DNA of 64,000 nucleotides, taken from the NCBI RefSeq assembly GCF_023715465.1, contig NZ_JAMBOE010000007.1, forward strand, positions 242,319 to 306,318, in the 5' to 3' direction. The first letter of the stretch is position 1. The number at the start of each line of letters is the position of its first letter. Source of the DNA: Paenibacillus macerans (GTDB lineage: Bacteria; Bacillota; Bacilli; Paenibacillales; Paenibacillaceae). The position numbers were made by a program, and so were the translations under genes. Below the pieces are notes generated by a model, which searched no databases, was not told where the DNA came from, and worked only from the letters and a program-made list of their open reading frames with translations. Positions 1 through 6,450 of this stretch are shown in pieces.

Positions 1-305
1 TGCTTCCTTCAGGCGAGCGCGAGGGCAACGGTCATCACTACTACACGGAAGAAACGGTCGCCCGTCTGCGGAAGATCGATCAGTTGAAGAAACTGGGCTT
101 AAGCCTTGAGGATATCCGGGACGTAATCGAGCTTTACTTCACGGACCCTAGCGGGGTGCAGCCGAAGCGGAAGGTTCTCGGCCTGCTGCGCCAGCATCTG
201 GCCGACACGGACGAGAAGCTCGAAGCACTGAGGCAGTTCCGAGCCGATCTGCAGTCCCATATCGAACGCTTCGAGCGGTGGCTCGAGACCAATGATCGAG
301 CCTAA
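1..305 (+). CDS. MerR-family transcriptional regulator, C-terminal part (gene starts before the window)
   Basis: The open frame enters at base 3 and ends with TAA at 303-305, giving about 100 residues. It begins after the first helices of the winged HTH; the visible stretch HHYYTEETVARLRKIDQLKKLGLSLEDI is split over the usual MerR second helix pair, and the rest is the dimerisation coiled coil. No cysteine- or metal-binding tail is visible, so a small-molecule or stress sensor is more likely than a metal sensor. The gene ends 66 bases before the oxidoreductase ATG, and a large dyad lies between them, so it probably controls that gene. The effector is unknown. Confidence 0.85.
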   Translation, partial: LPSGEREGNGHHYYTEETVARLRKIDQLKKLGLSLEDIRDVIELYFTDPSGVQPKRKVLGLLRQHLADTDEKLEALRQFRADLQSHIERFERWLETNDRA

Positions 306-310
306 ATTTT

Positions 311-344
311 TTTACCATAAACATGACGTTAACGTTATGTTTAT
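311..344 (+). promoter_or_regulatory. MerR-type promoter with overlong spacer and 28-bp dyad
   Basis: Bases 317-344 form a palindrome broken by a single mismatched pair, centred on ACGTTAACGT. It sits between a possible -35 (TTTACC, 311-316) and -10 (TATGTT, 336-341) spaced by 19 bp, which is the spacing typical of MerR-activated promoters. It lies between the MerR gene and the oxidoreductase. The dyad is seen directly; the regulator assignment is inference. Confidence 0.7.
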
Positions 345-370
345 AAAACTTCGAAGGAGGAATTATATTA

Positions 371-1195
371 ATGAGAGAAAACATTGGATTTATCGGACTC
401 GGCCTGCTCGGGCTGCCCGTCGCTGCCAATCTGCTCCAAGCGGGGTATGCGTTGACCGTGTACAACCGCACCGCGGACAAAGCGGAGCCTCTCGTTGCCC
501 AGGGCGCGGTACAGGCGGCCCGTCCCGCCGACGCCGTGACGGCCGGGGGCATCGTCGTTACCTTGGTGTGGGACGGTGAAGCATTGGAAGACGTCGTCAG
601 AAGCGAGGACTTCCTGGAGCGGCTCGGGCCGGGCGGCATTCACGTGTCGATGAGCACAGTGTCGCCGGATACGGGCAGGAAGCTGGCGGACTTGCACGCG
701 CGGCACGGCTCCGTCTATGTCGAAGCGCCCGTCTTCGGGCGTCCTGAGGCGGCCGCTGCCAAGCAGCTGTGGATTCCCGTAGCAGGCCCGCAAGAAGCGA
801 AGGAGCGGGTGCGGCCGGTGCTGGAAGCGATGGGAGCCAGGGGGATTTTTGACTTCGGCGAAGAAGCCGGTACGGCCGTGCTCGTCAAGCTGCTCGGTAA
901 CTTCCTCATCGTCTCCGCCGCACGCTCGCTGGAGGAAGCACTAGGAATGGCCGAGCGGGGCGGGGTCGATCCCAAAGCGGCGGTCGACATGCTTACAAGC
1001 ACGCTGTTCACCGCCCCAATCTATCAAACCTATGGCAAAATGATCGCCGAGAAGACGGCAACCATCTCCCAAAGCAAAATTCCGCAGAAGGATGTCGGTC
1101 TCTTCCTGGCGGCAGCGCAAAACGCGCAATTCCCCGCCCCGCTCGCCGGTCTGCTGCTCGATATGCTGGAAGGCGGAGATCGGAGCAGACAATAG
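371..1195 (+). CDS. NAD(P)-dependent oxidoreductase, beta-hydroxyacid dehydrogenase family
   Basis: 274 residues with an N-terminal Rossmann fold: GFIGLGLLGLPVAANLLQAG at residues 5-24 is the glycine-rich dinucleotide loop of the 3-hydroxyisobutyrate dehydrogenase / 6-phosphogluconate dehydrogenase superfamily. The interdomain helix holds GTAVLVKLLGN, whose lysine is the usual catalytic residue, followed by the all-helical C-terminal domain. An AAGGAGG-like site lies 11 bases before the ATG. The protein is slightly short for the family (285-300). Substrate cannot be read from the sequence; such MerR-linked members often act on reactive aldehydes or carbonyls. A strong terminator follows, so it is transcribed alone or with the MerR gene. 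Confidence 0.85.
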   Translation: MRENIGFIGLGLLGLPVAANLLQAGYALTVYNRTADKAEPLVAQGAVQAARPADAVTAGGIVVTLVWDGEALEDVVRSEDFLERLGPGGIHVSMSTVSPDTGRKLADLHARHGSVYVEAPVFGRPEAAAAKQLWIPVAGPQEAKERVRPVLEAMGARGIFDFGEEAGTAVLVKLLGNFLIVSAARSLEEALGMAERGGVDPKAAVDMLTSTLFTAPIYQTYGKMIAEKTATISQSKIPQKDVGLFLAAAQNAQFPAPLAGLLLDMLEGGDRSRQ

Positions 1196-1221
1196 ACTGA
1201 GCCGATTCGCAAAATTAAGAA

Positions 1222-1272
1222 GGGGCTGTCCCAAGGTCACGAAAGTGACCTGAGGGACAACCCCGTTTTTTT
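1222..1272 (+). terminator. Rho-independent terminator after the oxidoreductase
   Basis: A long stem (GGGGCTGTCC...GGTCAC, loop GAAA, GTGACC...GGACAACCCC) is followed by seven T residues. It closes the oxidoreductase transcript. Confidence 0.85.
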
Positions 1273-1320
1273 CGTTGTACATTCGCTATAGTCTAAATAA
1301 GCTTATTGTATTATACAAGG

Positions 1321-1767
1321 TTACATTTTAGGAGGGTCGATCTTAATCTTCAACCCTTCCTCCTTCAAACCGGGCAACACAAAAGGAACTCGCATTTTTT
1401 CGATTCCCGTTTTGTCATTTACTAAGGTGTAGTAAGCCATTAAAATGCCTTTAACGGTATTTTCGTGAACAGGTTCACGCACCAGCAACTCGCTAATGGT
1501 AACCTCCCTTTCGTTCTCACCAAATCCGAGGGCAATATGATAATCGAAAAAGGGAATGGAACTCTTGCTTCCGGCAAAACACACAATCGGGAACCGCCAT
1601 TTGGTAAAATCATTTACCGTAGTCTCGGCCTCTTCTAAGGTAAGAGTTTTAGGCCCAACGTTCAGGTTGCTTAATCCATGACGTATCACTGGATAATATG
1701 CAAACTCCATGAGGTGATCTCTAAACTTGGGAATTAATGCCCCATGTAGATAGCAAGGGCCAATCAT
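1321..1767 (-). CDS. Hypothetical protein, 148 residues
   Basis: I do not recognise the family. The start is set at the ATG at 1767 because AGGAGG lies 9 bases upstream; a longer frame to 1857 exists but its extra 30 residues have no ribosome binding site. The protein is soluble, mixed alpha/beta in look, with a Pro/Lys-rich tail (KIKIDPPKM) and no signal peptide or membrane segment. It stands alone: convergent with the oxidoreductase and divergent from the toxin locus at 1.9 kb. Confidence 0.6.
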   Translation of the reverse strand: MIGPCYLHGALIPKFRDHLMEFAYYPVIRHGLSNLNVGPKTLTLEEAETTVNDFTKWRFPIVCFAGSKSSIPFFDYHIALGFGENEREVTISELLVREPVHENTVKGILMAYYTLVNDKTGIEKMRVPFVLPGLKEEGLKIKIDPPKM

Positions 1768-1909
1768 TTTGCAAAACCTCCTAGTCTGACCGGTGAATAA
1801 CCTGAAAACTGTAATTTTTGGTTCCCTAGTACTTGATGATTCTTGGGTGATGGCCACAGAATCGCCTTGTTCATCGCTATTTTCATTAGAGCTTCTTCTA
1901 TCATTTCAG

Positions 1910-1938
1910 TTATCTACCATTAGTATCTATGGTATAAT
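1910..1938 (+). promoter_or_regulatory. Promoter of the first Hol-Tox toxin mRNA
   Basis: TTATCT (1910-1915), 17-bp spacer, TATAAT (1933-1938). The -10 is perfect and the -35 is weak. ACCAT and ATGGT flank the spacer as a small dyad. The 5' leader up to the ATG at 2003 is about 58 bases. Confidence 0.55.
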
Positions 1939-2002
1939 TTGGTTAGTACAACATATCAGCTAACAGGGCGGCAGCCAAATCTCCCGGAAGGGAGGTGAGG
2001 CT

Positions 2003-2086
2003 ATGACAGTATATGAAGCATTATCCTTGATGCTCGTATTCGGCATGTTTGTGATTGCCGTGCTGTCTTTCCATAAACGAAAATGA
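2003..2086 (+). CDS. Small hydrophobic toxin, Hol-Tox (holin-like type I toxin) family
   Basis: A 27-residue ORF: MTVYEALSLMLVFGMFVIAV continues into LSFHKRK. One transmembrane helix is followed by a basic tail, as in the 'putative holin-like toxin' family of Firmicutes type I toxin-antitoxin loci. GGAGGTGAGG sits just before the ATG, and the leader carries a CTCCCGGAAGGGAG hairpin that could hide this site. The toxin mRNA ends at the GGACCGG/CCGGTCC hairpin plus T-run at 2165-2190. The protein is expected to insert in the membrane when the antisense RNA is lost. The same leader motif recurs at 6.35 kb. Confidence 0.75.
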   Translation: MTVYEALSLMLVFGMFVIAVLSFHKRK

Positions 2087-2226
2087 GCCGCCCTGGCAAG
2101 GATAACGGCTCATTTCCAATGACCTGAATCTGGCTGCCCGCTCTTTTAGCGGTGGTTGTACAGGGGACCGGCGCCAACCGGTCCTTTTTCTATTTTTATG
2201 TTATCACATTGAAAATATTCAGGCAA
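2075..2226 (-). ncRNA. Antisense antitoxin RNA of the first Hol-Tox locus (promoter and transcript)
   Basis: On the minus strand TTGCCT (2226-2221), a 17-bp spacer and TAACAT (2203-2198) make a promoter that would start an RNA near 2191. It runs against the 3' end of the toxin mRNA and ends at a hairpin (AAATGAGCCG/CGGCTCATTT, 2080-2115) followed by a T-rich run on that strand; this hairpin covers the toxin stop codon. The expected RNA is about 115 nt. The convergent layout matches known type I systems such as BsrG/SR4 and TxpA/RatA. Confidence 0.6.
2165..2191 (+). terminator. Terminator of the toxin mRNA
   Basis: GGACCGG, loop CGCCAA, CCGGTCC, then TTTTT. The T-run is on the plus strand only. 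Confidence 0.75.
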
Positions 2227-2271
2227 TGCATTTACTTTACAGCGCCCGCAAACTCTTTTTGGTTCCCCTAG

Positions 2272-2349
2272 CAAGTTACAGTGCCGCATCCTAAGAAAAG
2301 CTTTCCTCCCAAGACACAAGCCAACATCTTAAAATCAGCAGGGTTGTAG
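2272..2349 (+). pseudogene. hicA: hicA remnant: only the last 25 codons
   Basis: Reading from 2272 gives QVTVPHPKKSFPPKTQANIL followed by KSAGL and TAG. This matches the C-terminal end of HicA mRNA-interferase toxins, which usually reads V-P-H-P-K-K-D-x(3)-G-T-L-x-x-I-L-x-x-A-G-L. A stop codon in frame (2269-2271) lies just upstream, and I find no N-terminal half with the catalytic His in any frame. It lies 39 bases before hicB, the normal place for hicA. It is therefore a decayed toxin gene. Confidence 0.7.
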
Positions 2350-2388
2350 GACTGAATAGCTCTCCCCTCCAAGAAGGTAACCACATAA

Positions 2389-2802
2389 ATGAGCAAGAAA
2401 GACGTATATCGCTTCTGGGCGCTGCTCGACACATCTGAGGAAGGAATATCCGTTCGCTTTCCCGATCTCCCCGGGTGCCTGACGGCTGGCGATACGGCTG
2501 AAGAAGCATACGCCGCTGCACGGGAAGCGCTCGAAGGGTTTCTATACGTAATGGAGCAGGATGACGACCCAGTTCCTGATCCATCTCCACTGGCCGCCAT
2601 CCTGCAGCAGGCAGAAGCCACGGAAGCCGCTTGCGAAGTTCAGGTTTACATGCCAACTGTACGCGAAGCAATGGAGTCCAAGGCCGTGAAAAAAACACTC
2701 ACTGTACCGAAGAGGTTAAACGATGAAGCTGAGCGGCAGCAACTCAATTTTAGCCAGGTTCTACAGGAAGGACTTAAGCGAAGTCTTGGCATAGATAATT
2801 AG
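2389..2802 (+). CDS. hicB: HicB-family antitoxin, orphan
   Basis: 137 residues. The N-terminal half (residues 5-55) is the degenerate RNase H-like HicB fold with the typical FPDLPGCLTAGDTAEEAYAA signature. The C-terminal part (about 100-137) has KKTLTVPKRLNDEAERQQLN, a ribbon-helix-helix DNA-binding module. The normal role is to bind HicA and to repress the hicAB operon. The start ATG follows GAAGG at about 9 bases. Because hicA is only a stub, this antitoxin has no local partner; it may protect against a HicA elsewhere, or be neutral. Confidence 0.85.
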   Translation: MSKKDVYRFWALLDTSEEGISVRFPDLPGCLTAGDTAEEAYAAAREALEGFLYVMEQDDDPVPDPSPLAAILQQAEATEAACEVQVYMPTVREAMESKAVKKTLTVPKRLNDEAERQQLNFSQVLQEGLKRSLGIDN

Positions 2803-2875
2803 CGGGTCTGATTGGATGAAGCGTAGTAGCTATAACATTTACAATCAGTCTTTTACTGCCCGTATCTCATTATGA

Positions 2876-2978
2876 AGCATTATCCTAAATACTTGTTATT
2901 CGTCATGTTTGTAATTGCCGTACTGTCTTTCCATAAAAGAAAATGAGGCGCCCTGTAGTTAGGATGACGGCTCATTTC
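2876..2978 (+). pseudogene. Decayed second copy of the Hol-Tox toxin/antitoxin locus
   Basis: The stretch from TATGAAGCATTATCC through the toxin tail FVIAVLSFHKRK is nearly the same as at 2011-2086, but there is one extra base in the middle and the ribosome binding site and true start are gone. A shifted ATG at 2873 still opens 24 codons ending in the same tail. The antitoxin terminator hairpin (ATGAGGCG/CGGCTCAT) is kept, while the rest of the antitoxin region breaks off at about 3008. Confidence 0.7.
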
Positions 2979-3008
2979 AATTTGACGTATTCTGGCTGAC
3001 CGCTTCAA

Positions 3009-3065
3009 TTGCTCCAAAACTTCTTCAGACGTTGCAATATTCAGTGATTAAAGATGTCGCTAAAA
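3009..3065 (-). pseudogene. Fragment of the 5' end of a SUKH-type immunity gene
   Basis: On the minus strand an ATG at 3065 opens MLFSDIFNH and stops at once; the following bases resemble the start of the intact SUKH gene at 5999 (MPFSDIFKSLNIVMPGEVLG). The similarity covers about 55 bases and then joins the decayed toxin copy. This looks like the scar of a deletion between two units that each had a SUKH gene beside a toxin locus. Confidence 0.5.
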
Positions 3066-3162
3066 AGCATTTTTCTGCTTCTTTTTTGGCTCAACCTAAT
3101 AATCAGCGCTTGACGGGGAAGGCCGGTGGGTTGATCGGCAGATCAATATCCGCTGTCCGGAC

Positions 3163-3276
3163 GCTTTGCACGATTATCCCGTTTGATCCGGAAGGGCAAG
3201 ACACCGGGAAAAATGAAAGGACCGTGATTAGCCCTCACCCTCTATCCTCTGAACAAAAGGGATAATCGTGCAAAGC
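3163..3276. repeat. Perfect 18-bp inverted repeats 78 bp apart (MITE-like or relic element)
   Basis: GCTTTGCACGATTATCCC at 3163-3180 is repeated exactly in reverse complement at 3259-3276. No transposase and no clear target duplication flank it. It could be a tiny non-autonomous element, the ends of a collapsed insertion sequence, or an inversion scar. Confidence 0.5.
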
Positions 3277-3319
3277 AGCATGCAGGATACCAAGACACGA
3301 ACGCTATAATTTATTTTGT

Positions 3320-3490
3320 CAAGCACTGATCTCGGTTTTGAGCCTCTTTTTTCTACTTCATTCTTGTAAATTTCAAAATTCATTTCATCGAAACAGACAA
3401 ACACAACTTTCTTAATTGTGGTGTTGTTATTCGCCAACAAATACTTTTTCCTCATTTCATAAGCTACTTCAACGCCATGAATCCACCTAA
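3320..3490 (-). pseudogene. C-terminal remnant of a macro-domain (ADP-ribose-binding) protein
   Basis: On the minus strand the frame reads VAYEMRKKYLLANNN then TTIKKVVFVCFDEMNFEIYK. The last part matches the final strand and helix of macro domains (I-x-x-V-x-F-V-C-F-D-E-x-N-Y-x-I-Y). The N-terminal ADP-ribose-binding loops are absent. The frame then runs into the inverted repeat. A fragment, low in functional value. Confidence 0.45.
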
Positions 3491-3498
3491 AAAAACGC

Positions 3499-3529
3499 TT
3501 GAACGTAACGTAACGTCATCTTTTATACT
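3499..3529 (+). promoter_or_regulatory. Promoter with 19-bp spacer
   Basis: TTGAAC (3499-3504), 19-bp spacer with three direct AACGT units, TATACT (3524-3529). The spacer length again fits MerR-type control. It points toward remnants at 3573-3760 and the SRPBCC gene. Confidence 0.4.
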
Positions 3530-3646
3530 ATGCTTACCGGTAGACAACTGACCCACACGAAAGGAGATGATAATGAAAAAGAATTGGAACACATCTCCAA
3601 CCTCATACTAAGAAAAGAAGCTTTGATGGTTTAAGATTTGATCAAG

Positions 3647-3760
3647 CTGCTCATTGCGATGCGCCTTAGCCACGAGAAGTTTTTCACCGAGCGGCGAGCG
3701 AACTGGAATACGTATCTCGACCGGCTGGGCAATTTTCTTAACCAACAACCGAAGTCCTAA
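3647..3760 (+). pseudogene. Remnant open frame upstream of the SRPBCC gene
   Basis: The frame reads LLIAMRLSHEKFFTERRANW and ends 26 bases before the next ATG. ArsR-type repressors are common neighbours of AHSA1/SRPBCC genes, and this could be the tail of one, but I cannot confirm the family. Upstream, 3555-3620 has a well-placed AAGGAGATGATAATG followed by a 12-codon ORF and an alternative frame with coding look, so the original gene seems to have been broken by indels. Confidence 0.3.
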
Positions 3761-3785
3761 AACAAGAAATGGAGGATTTTTAGCT

Positions 3786-4229
3786 ATGAAAGAATTTTCC
3801 GTCAAGCATGACACGTTTAGCCTGGAACGCATCTATAACACTTCACCCGCACGGGTGTTTGCCGCGTGGGCGGACCCCGAGTCCAAAGCCAATTGGTTTG
3901 CGAAAGCGGACGAGTTCGACTTTCGCGTAGGCGGACGGGAAGTCATCCGCGGCAGCGAGCCGGGAGGCCCGGTCTATGCGTCCATCTTCACCTTTCAGGA
4001 AATTGTCCCTGATAACCGCATTGTCTATACGGCAACGATTGATATGGGGGAGAAGCGGATCTCGGTTTCCGTGATAACAGTCGAAGTCCAATCTGAAGGC
4101 GCCGGTACAAAGCTCTTCTACACCGAGCAATGCGCTTTCCTCGACGGTTTGGATTCGAAGGAAGCACACCTTGAAGGAGCAAACGATTTTCTGGACAAGC
4201 TGGCCACCGAGCTTAAGTCCGCCAATTAA
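3786..4229 (+). CDS. SRPBCC family protein (AHSA1-like, START superfamily)
   Basis: 147 residues. The opening FSLERIYNTSPARVFAAWAD is the first strand and helix of the AHSA1/Calx-type hydrophobic pocket fold, and the middle part has the typical G-G-x(3)-E-V-I-R and E-I-V-P-D-N-R-I-V-Y strands. TGGAGG lies about 12 bases before the ATG. Members bind hydrophobic ligands or act as stress-related cofactors and are often paired with an ArsR regulator, of which only a possible relic is left here. A weak stem (GCTGCC...GGCAGC, 4273-4301) follows without a T-run. Confidence 0.8.
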   Translation: MKEFSVKHDTFSLERIYNTSPARVFAAWADPESKANWFAKADEFDFRVGGREVIRGSEPGGPVYASIFTFQEIVPDNRIVYTATIDMGEKRISVSVITVEVQSEGAGTKLFYTEQCAFLDGLDSKEAHLEGANDFLDKLATELKSAN

Positions 4230-4388
4230 TTCTATAGAAGCGGAGTTGGGTTGACTCCAACAAGCGTAAACGGCTGCCGACGTTCTCTCTAGCGTTGGCA
4301 GCTGACCTTGCAATCAAACCAGCCAGATCGAACGCCTTACGCTACCCGTCTAAACGTTTCCCGGATTGAGCTCGAGAATTTACAAGAG

Positions 4389-5085
4389 TCAAGTTGCGAA
4401 ATTTCGTATGGTGTCCAAATATTTTTCCCAGTCGTATTGAAAATTTAGTTCATGCGATTCACTAATACGTCTGATTTCTTCAAACTTTTCAACTAATTGT
4501 TCATAACCGCCTTCCAGATACTTCAATATAAATGAGTCCATCTCATTGCGATATGAATTAACTATTATTGCAAAGTATACATCCATGACACGAGAGGTAA
4601 ACACCATGCTTATCACATTTCGGATAACCGTATGGAATGGTGGGGCAGTCATCCCCTTCTTCAATTTCAGACCACTCCAAGTAGTTGTTTATATCGACAC
4701 TTCTTTTTTCAAAAGCACTAATCATTAATTCAAATTGTTGTAAGCATCTTTGGACCATTTCTTGATTAGGTTCATAATTGAGCCGTTCCCATCCTAACCC
4801 GTCAATAGCCGATGCAATAGTTCTAAGCATAAATTCTTTCTCCGCTTCAAAAGAGTCGATCGTCCACGGCATTTCATCAATGTCAAAACCCACCGTTCCA
4901 ATCCCAACGCAAGCTTGATCCCTCTGGGCCAGCCAGATGACCAGTTCTTTCTCCCGGTTTGTTGTAGCTAAGATCGACCCGCTTAATGCAAGAACCTCAA
5001 TAAAAACGGAAGTCAATCCATTGGACATATGCAAATCTTCAACGGAGTAAGCCGGATCTTCGGGTAATGAAACATTATTCGCCAT
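4389..5085 (-). pseudogene. Hypothetical accessory gene, apparently interrupted by a frameshift
   Basis: The first frame starts with ATG at 5085 (MANNVSLPEDPAYSVEDLHM) and ends near 4558 with a Cys/His-rich stretch (CDKHGVYLSCHGCILCNNS). A second frame goes on from there with YRNEMDSFILKYLEGGYEQL to TTCGCAACT at 4389. Removing one T near 4562 would join them into one protein of about 230 residues. The start overlaps the stop of the upstream frame (ATGGCGAATAA), showing operon coupling. I do not recognise the fold; CxxC/HxxC spacing hints at a metal site. Its place beside a SUKH gene suggests an immunity-cluster gene. Confidence 0.5.
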
Positions 5086-5305
5086 CACTATACCTACTTT
5101 CGGTTCTTTTAATATGTATTAGATATCCGCTTTTAATACGATGCCCGCCAAACATCTCTCCATCATCGTATTCGCAATAAATTTCGTTAGCTCGAATTTC
5201 TATATGAAGAAGTGTCAGGGCAGCCCCAAATTCCTCTTTGGTTACCTCATATTCTCCAGCCTCAACTGCATCCCAATCCAGGTTTTCATCATCTTCGTCA
5301 TATTC
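5075..5305 (-). pseudogene. Open frame lacking its own start, probably the frameshifted end of the SUKH-HEAT protein
   Basis: A 76-residue frame (EYDEDDENLDWDAVEAGEYE, then EVTKEEFGAALTLLHIEIRA, ending FGGHRIKSGYL...) begins right after a stop codon and has no usable start. Deleting one G at 5304-5308 would fuse it in frame to the HEAT gene upstream. The acidic, GHxI-containing sequence recalls small immunity-type domains (DUF2262/DUF2004-like), which is only a resemblance. Its stop overlaps the ATG of the next gene. Confidence 0.45.
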
Positions 5306-5999
5306 CTAATCGGGCCAGCGCGCGCTTGGCGGCTAGTCTTCCATTATGCATTCCATGCTCTAAAAGCTCTCTTAATTTCTCTCTAGCCGGCAAATATTTG
5401 TGATATCCTAAAATGTCACATGCCCGTTCTTGCACATACATATCCTCGTCATCCAAAAACTTCAGCAAAGTATCCAAATGGTTGTAAGGCGTTAACGCCA
5501 AAACACTGTATATATACTGGGATCTTACATCATCGTCCAAAGCGGGGGTTTGCAACATATGATTGATTTGCTCAATACTTTGAAGGTCAGCAACGCTCGA
5601 CTCGTTATTGTTATTTTGATCCTGCGGGTAATCTTTTTTCAGATCGTCCCAGTCGTGATTCGGATTTTGCTCCAATGCAGCTATAAAAGAGCCGGCACTT
5701 CTAAAAGCAGGAGAAAGATCGGTTTCTTCATGATTTAAATAACACACTCGATAGCTTAGAGGGCCTTTAAAATAGATCCCTACATAATTGGAATTGTCAT
5801 CGGTCCAGATCGGGATCATACTTTGAAATATTTCGTCCATGTCAGACATAAATTGGTGCAGCTCGGCGATTTCATCGTGACTTAACATGCGCAAGTAAAA
5901 CTCTTTCTCCTCTTGTAACAAAAAATGACCATTCAGTTGCCCCAAAACTTCCCCAGGCATTACGATATTTAGTGATTTAAAAATGTCGCTAAAAGGCAT
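5298..5999 (-). CDS. SUKH (SMI1/KNR4) domain protein with C-terminal HEAT repeats, likely immunity protein
   Basis: 233 residues. Residues 60-115 carry IPIWTDDNSNYVGIYFKGPL and a CYLNHEETDLSPAFRS stretch, a clear SUKH-superfamily signature. Residues 145-233 form two HEAT-like helical pairs (VRSQYIYSVLALTPYNHLDT, YVQERACDILGYHKYLPARE). SUKH proteins are known immunity proteins of polymorphic toxin systems and bind the toxin nuclease. There is an AAGGAGCAG-like site before the ATG. The protein may be cut short by a frameshift (see the frame at 5075-5305). No toxin gene is visible nearby. Confidence 0.75.
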   Translation of the reverse strand: MPFSDIFKSLNIVMPGEVLGQLNGHFLLQEEKEFYLRMLSHDEIAELHQFMSDMDEIFQSMIPIWTDDNSNYVGIYFKGPLSYRVCYLNHEETDLSPAFRSAGSFIAALEQNPNHDWDDLKKDYPQDQNNNNESSVADLQSIEQINHMLQTPALDDDVRSQYIYSVLALTPYNHLDTLLKFLDDEDMYVQERACDILGYHKYLPAREKLRELLEHGMHNGRLAAKRALARLGI

Positions 6000-6052
6000 T
6001 TTTTCTGCTCCTTACATCATAATTTATAATAGTTGATTCCCGTTATATGTTA

Positions 6053-6240
6053 ATTCGGAATTTTAAACATTGAGGTATAGTAAAGCTTGTGCTACGATAA
6101 AAATAGTAAAGGAGCCGTGCTGGAACACGGACTCCCTGTACACTTGCCGCTTTAAAGAGCGGTCGGCTGTAGGCAAAGTTACGGTTTGAAATAGACCGCT
6201 TTCCTTACCCGGGGCGGTCTATTTCTTTGTGTTTTGATTA
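6053..6240 (+). ncRNA. Antisense antitoxin RNA of the Hol-Tox locus at 6.2 kb
   Basis: A plus-strand promoter (-35 ATTCGG 6053-6058, spacer 17, -10 TATAGT 6076-6081) would start an RNA near 6088. It covers the 3' part of the minus-strand toxin mRNA and ends in AAATAGACCGC/GCGGTCTATTT (6188-6224) followed by a T-rich run. The terminator stem overlaps the toxin stop codon, as in the 2.0 kb locus. Expected length about 150 nt. Confidence 0.6.
6111..6137 (-). terminator. Terminator of the second intact toxin mRNA
   Basis: On the minus strand GGAGTCCGTG, short loop, CACGGCTCC is followed by TTTACTATTTTT. Confidence 0.6.
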
Positions 6241-6332
6241 ATCGCTACGATAATGGTCACAACCAGCGTCAACAGCGCAATAATTAGCGCGCCAAAACTG
6301 ATCATGATCATCAAAGTGTCTTTAATCGCCAC
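6219..6332 (-). CDS. Small hydrophobic toxin, Hol-Tox-like (37 residues)
   Basis: GTG start at 6332, 37 residues with one long hydrophobic helix (FGALIIALLTLVVTIIVAIN) and a polar tail NTKK. An ATG two codons upstream overlaps the Shine-Dalgarno site, so GTG is the better start. GGAGGTGA precedes it, and the leader repeats the CTCCCGGAAGGGAGGTGA motif of the locus at 2.0 kb, although the two proteins differ strongly. The gene has its own antisense RNA and terminator. It follows the regulator at 6.45 kb and precedes the SUKH gene on the same strand. Confidence 0.7.
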   Translation of the reverse strand: MAIKDTLMIMISFGALIIALLTLVVTIIVAINQNTKK

Positions 6333-6450
6333 AGGCATCACCTCCCTTCCGGGAGATTAGCCGACCGCCCTTATAAGCCAGTTTCGTGTACATGTTATAT
6401 TGTAGCAGAATTTGGCAGCTGGGTAAGAAATGATTTTAACAATTTTATTG

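Noticed and set aside
148..793. Long minus-strand open frames opposite the MerR and oxidoreductase genes
   Set aside because: They lie fully opposite well-supported genes in a GC-rich stretch, have no ribosome site and no recognisable domain.
3032..3265. 77-residue plus-strand ORF
   Set aside because: It crosses the SUKH relic and the inverted repeat, so its sequence is a mix of unrelated relics.
3163..3276. Insertion sequence
   Set aside because: The inverted repeats enclose just 78 bases without a transposase; kept only as a MITE-like repeat.
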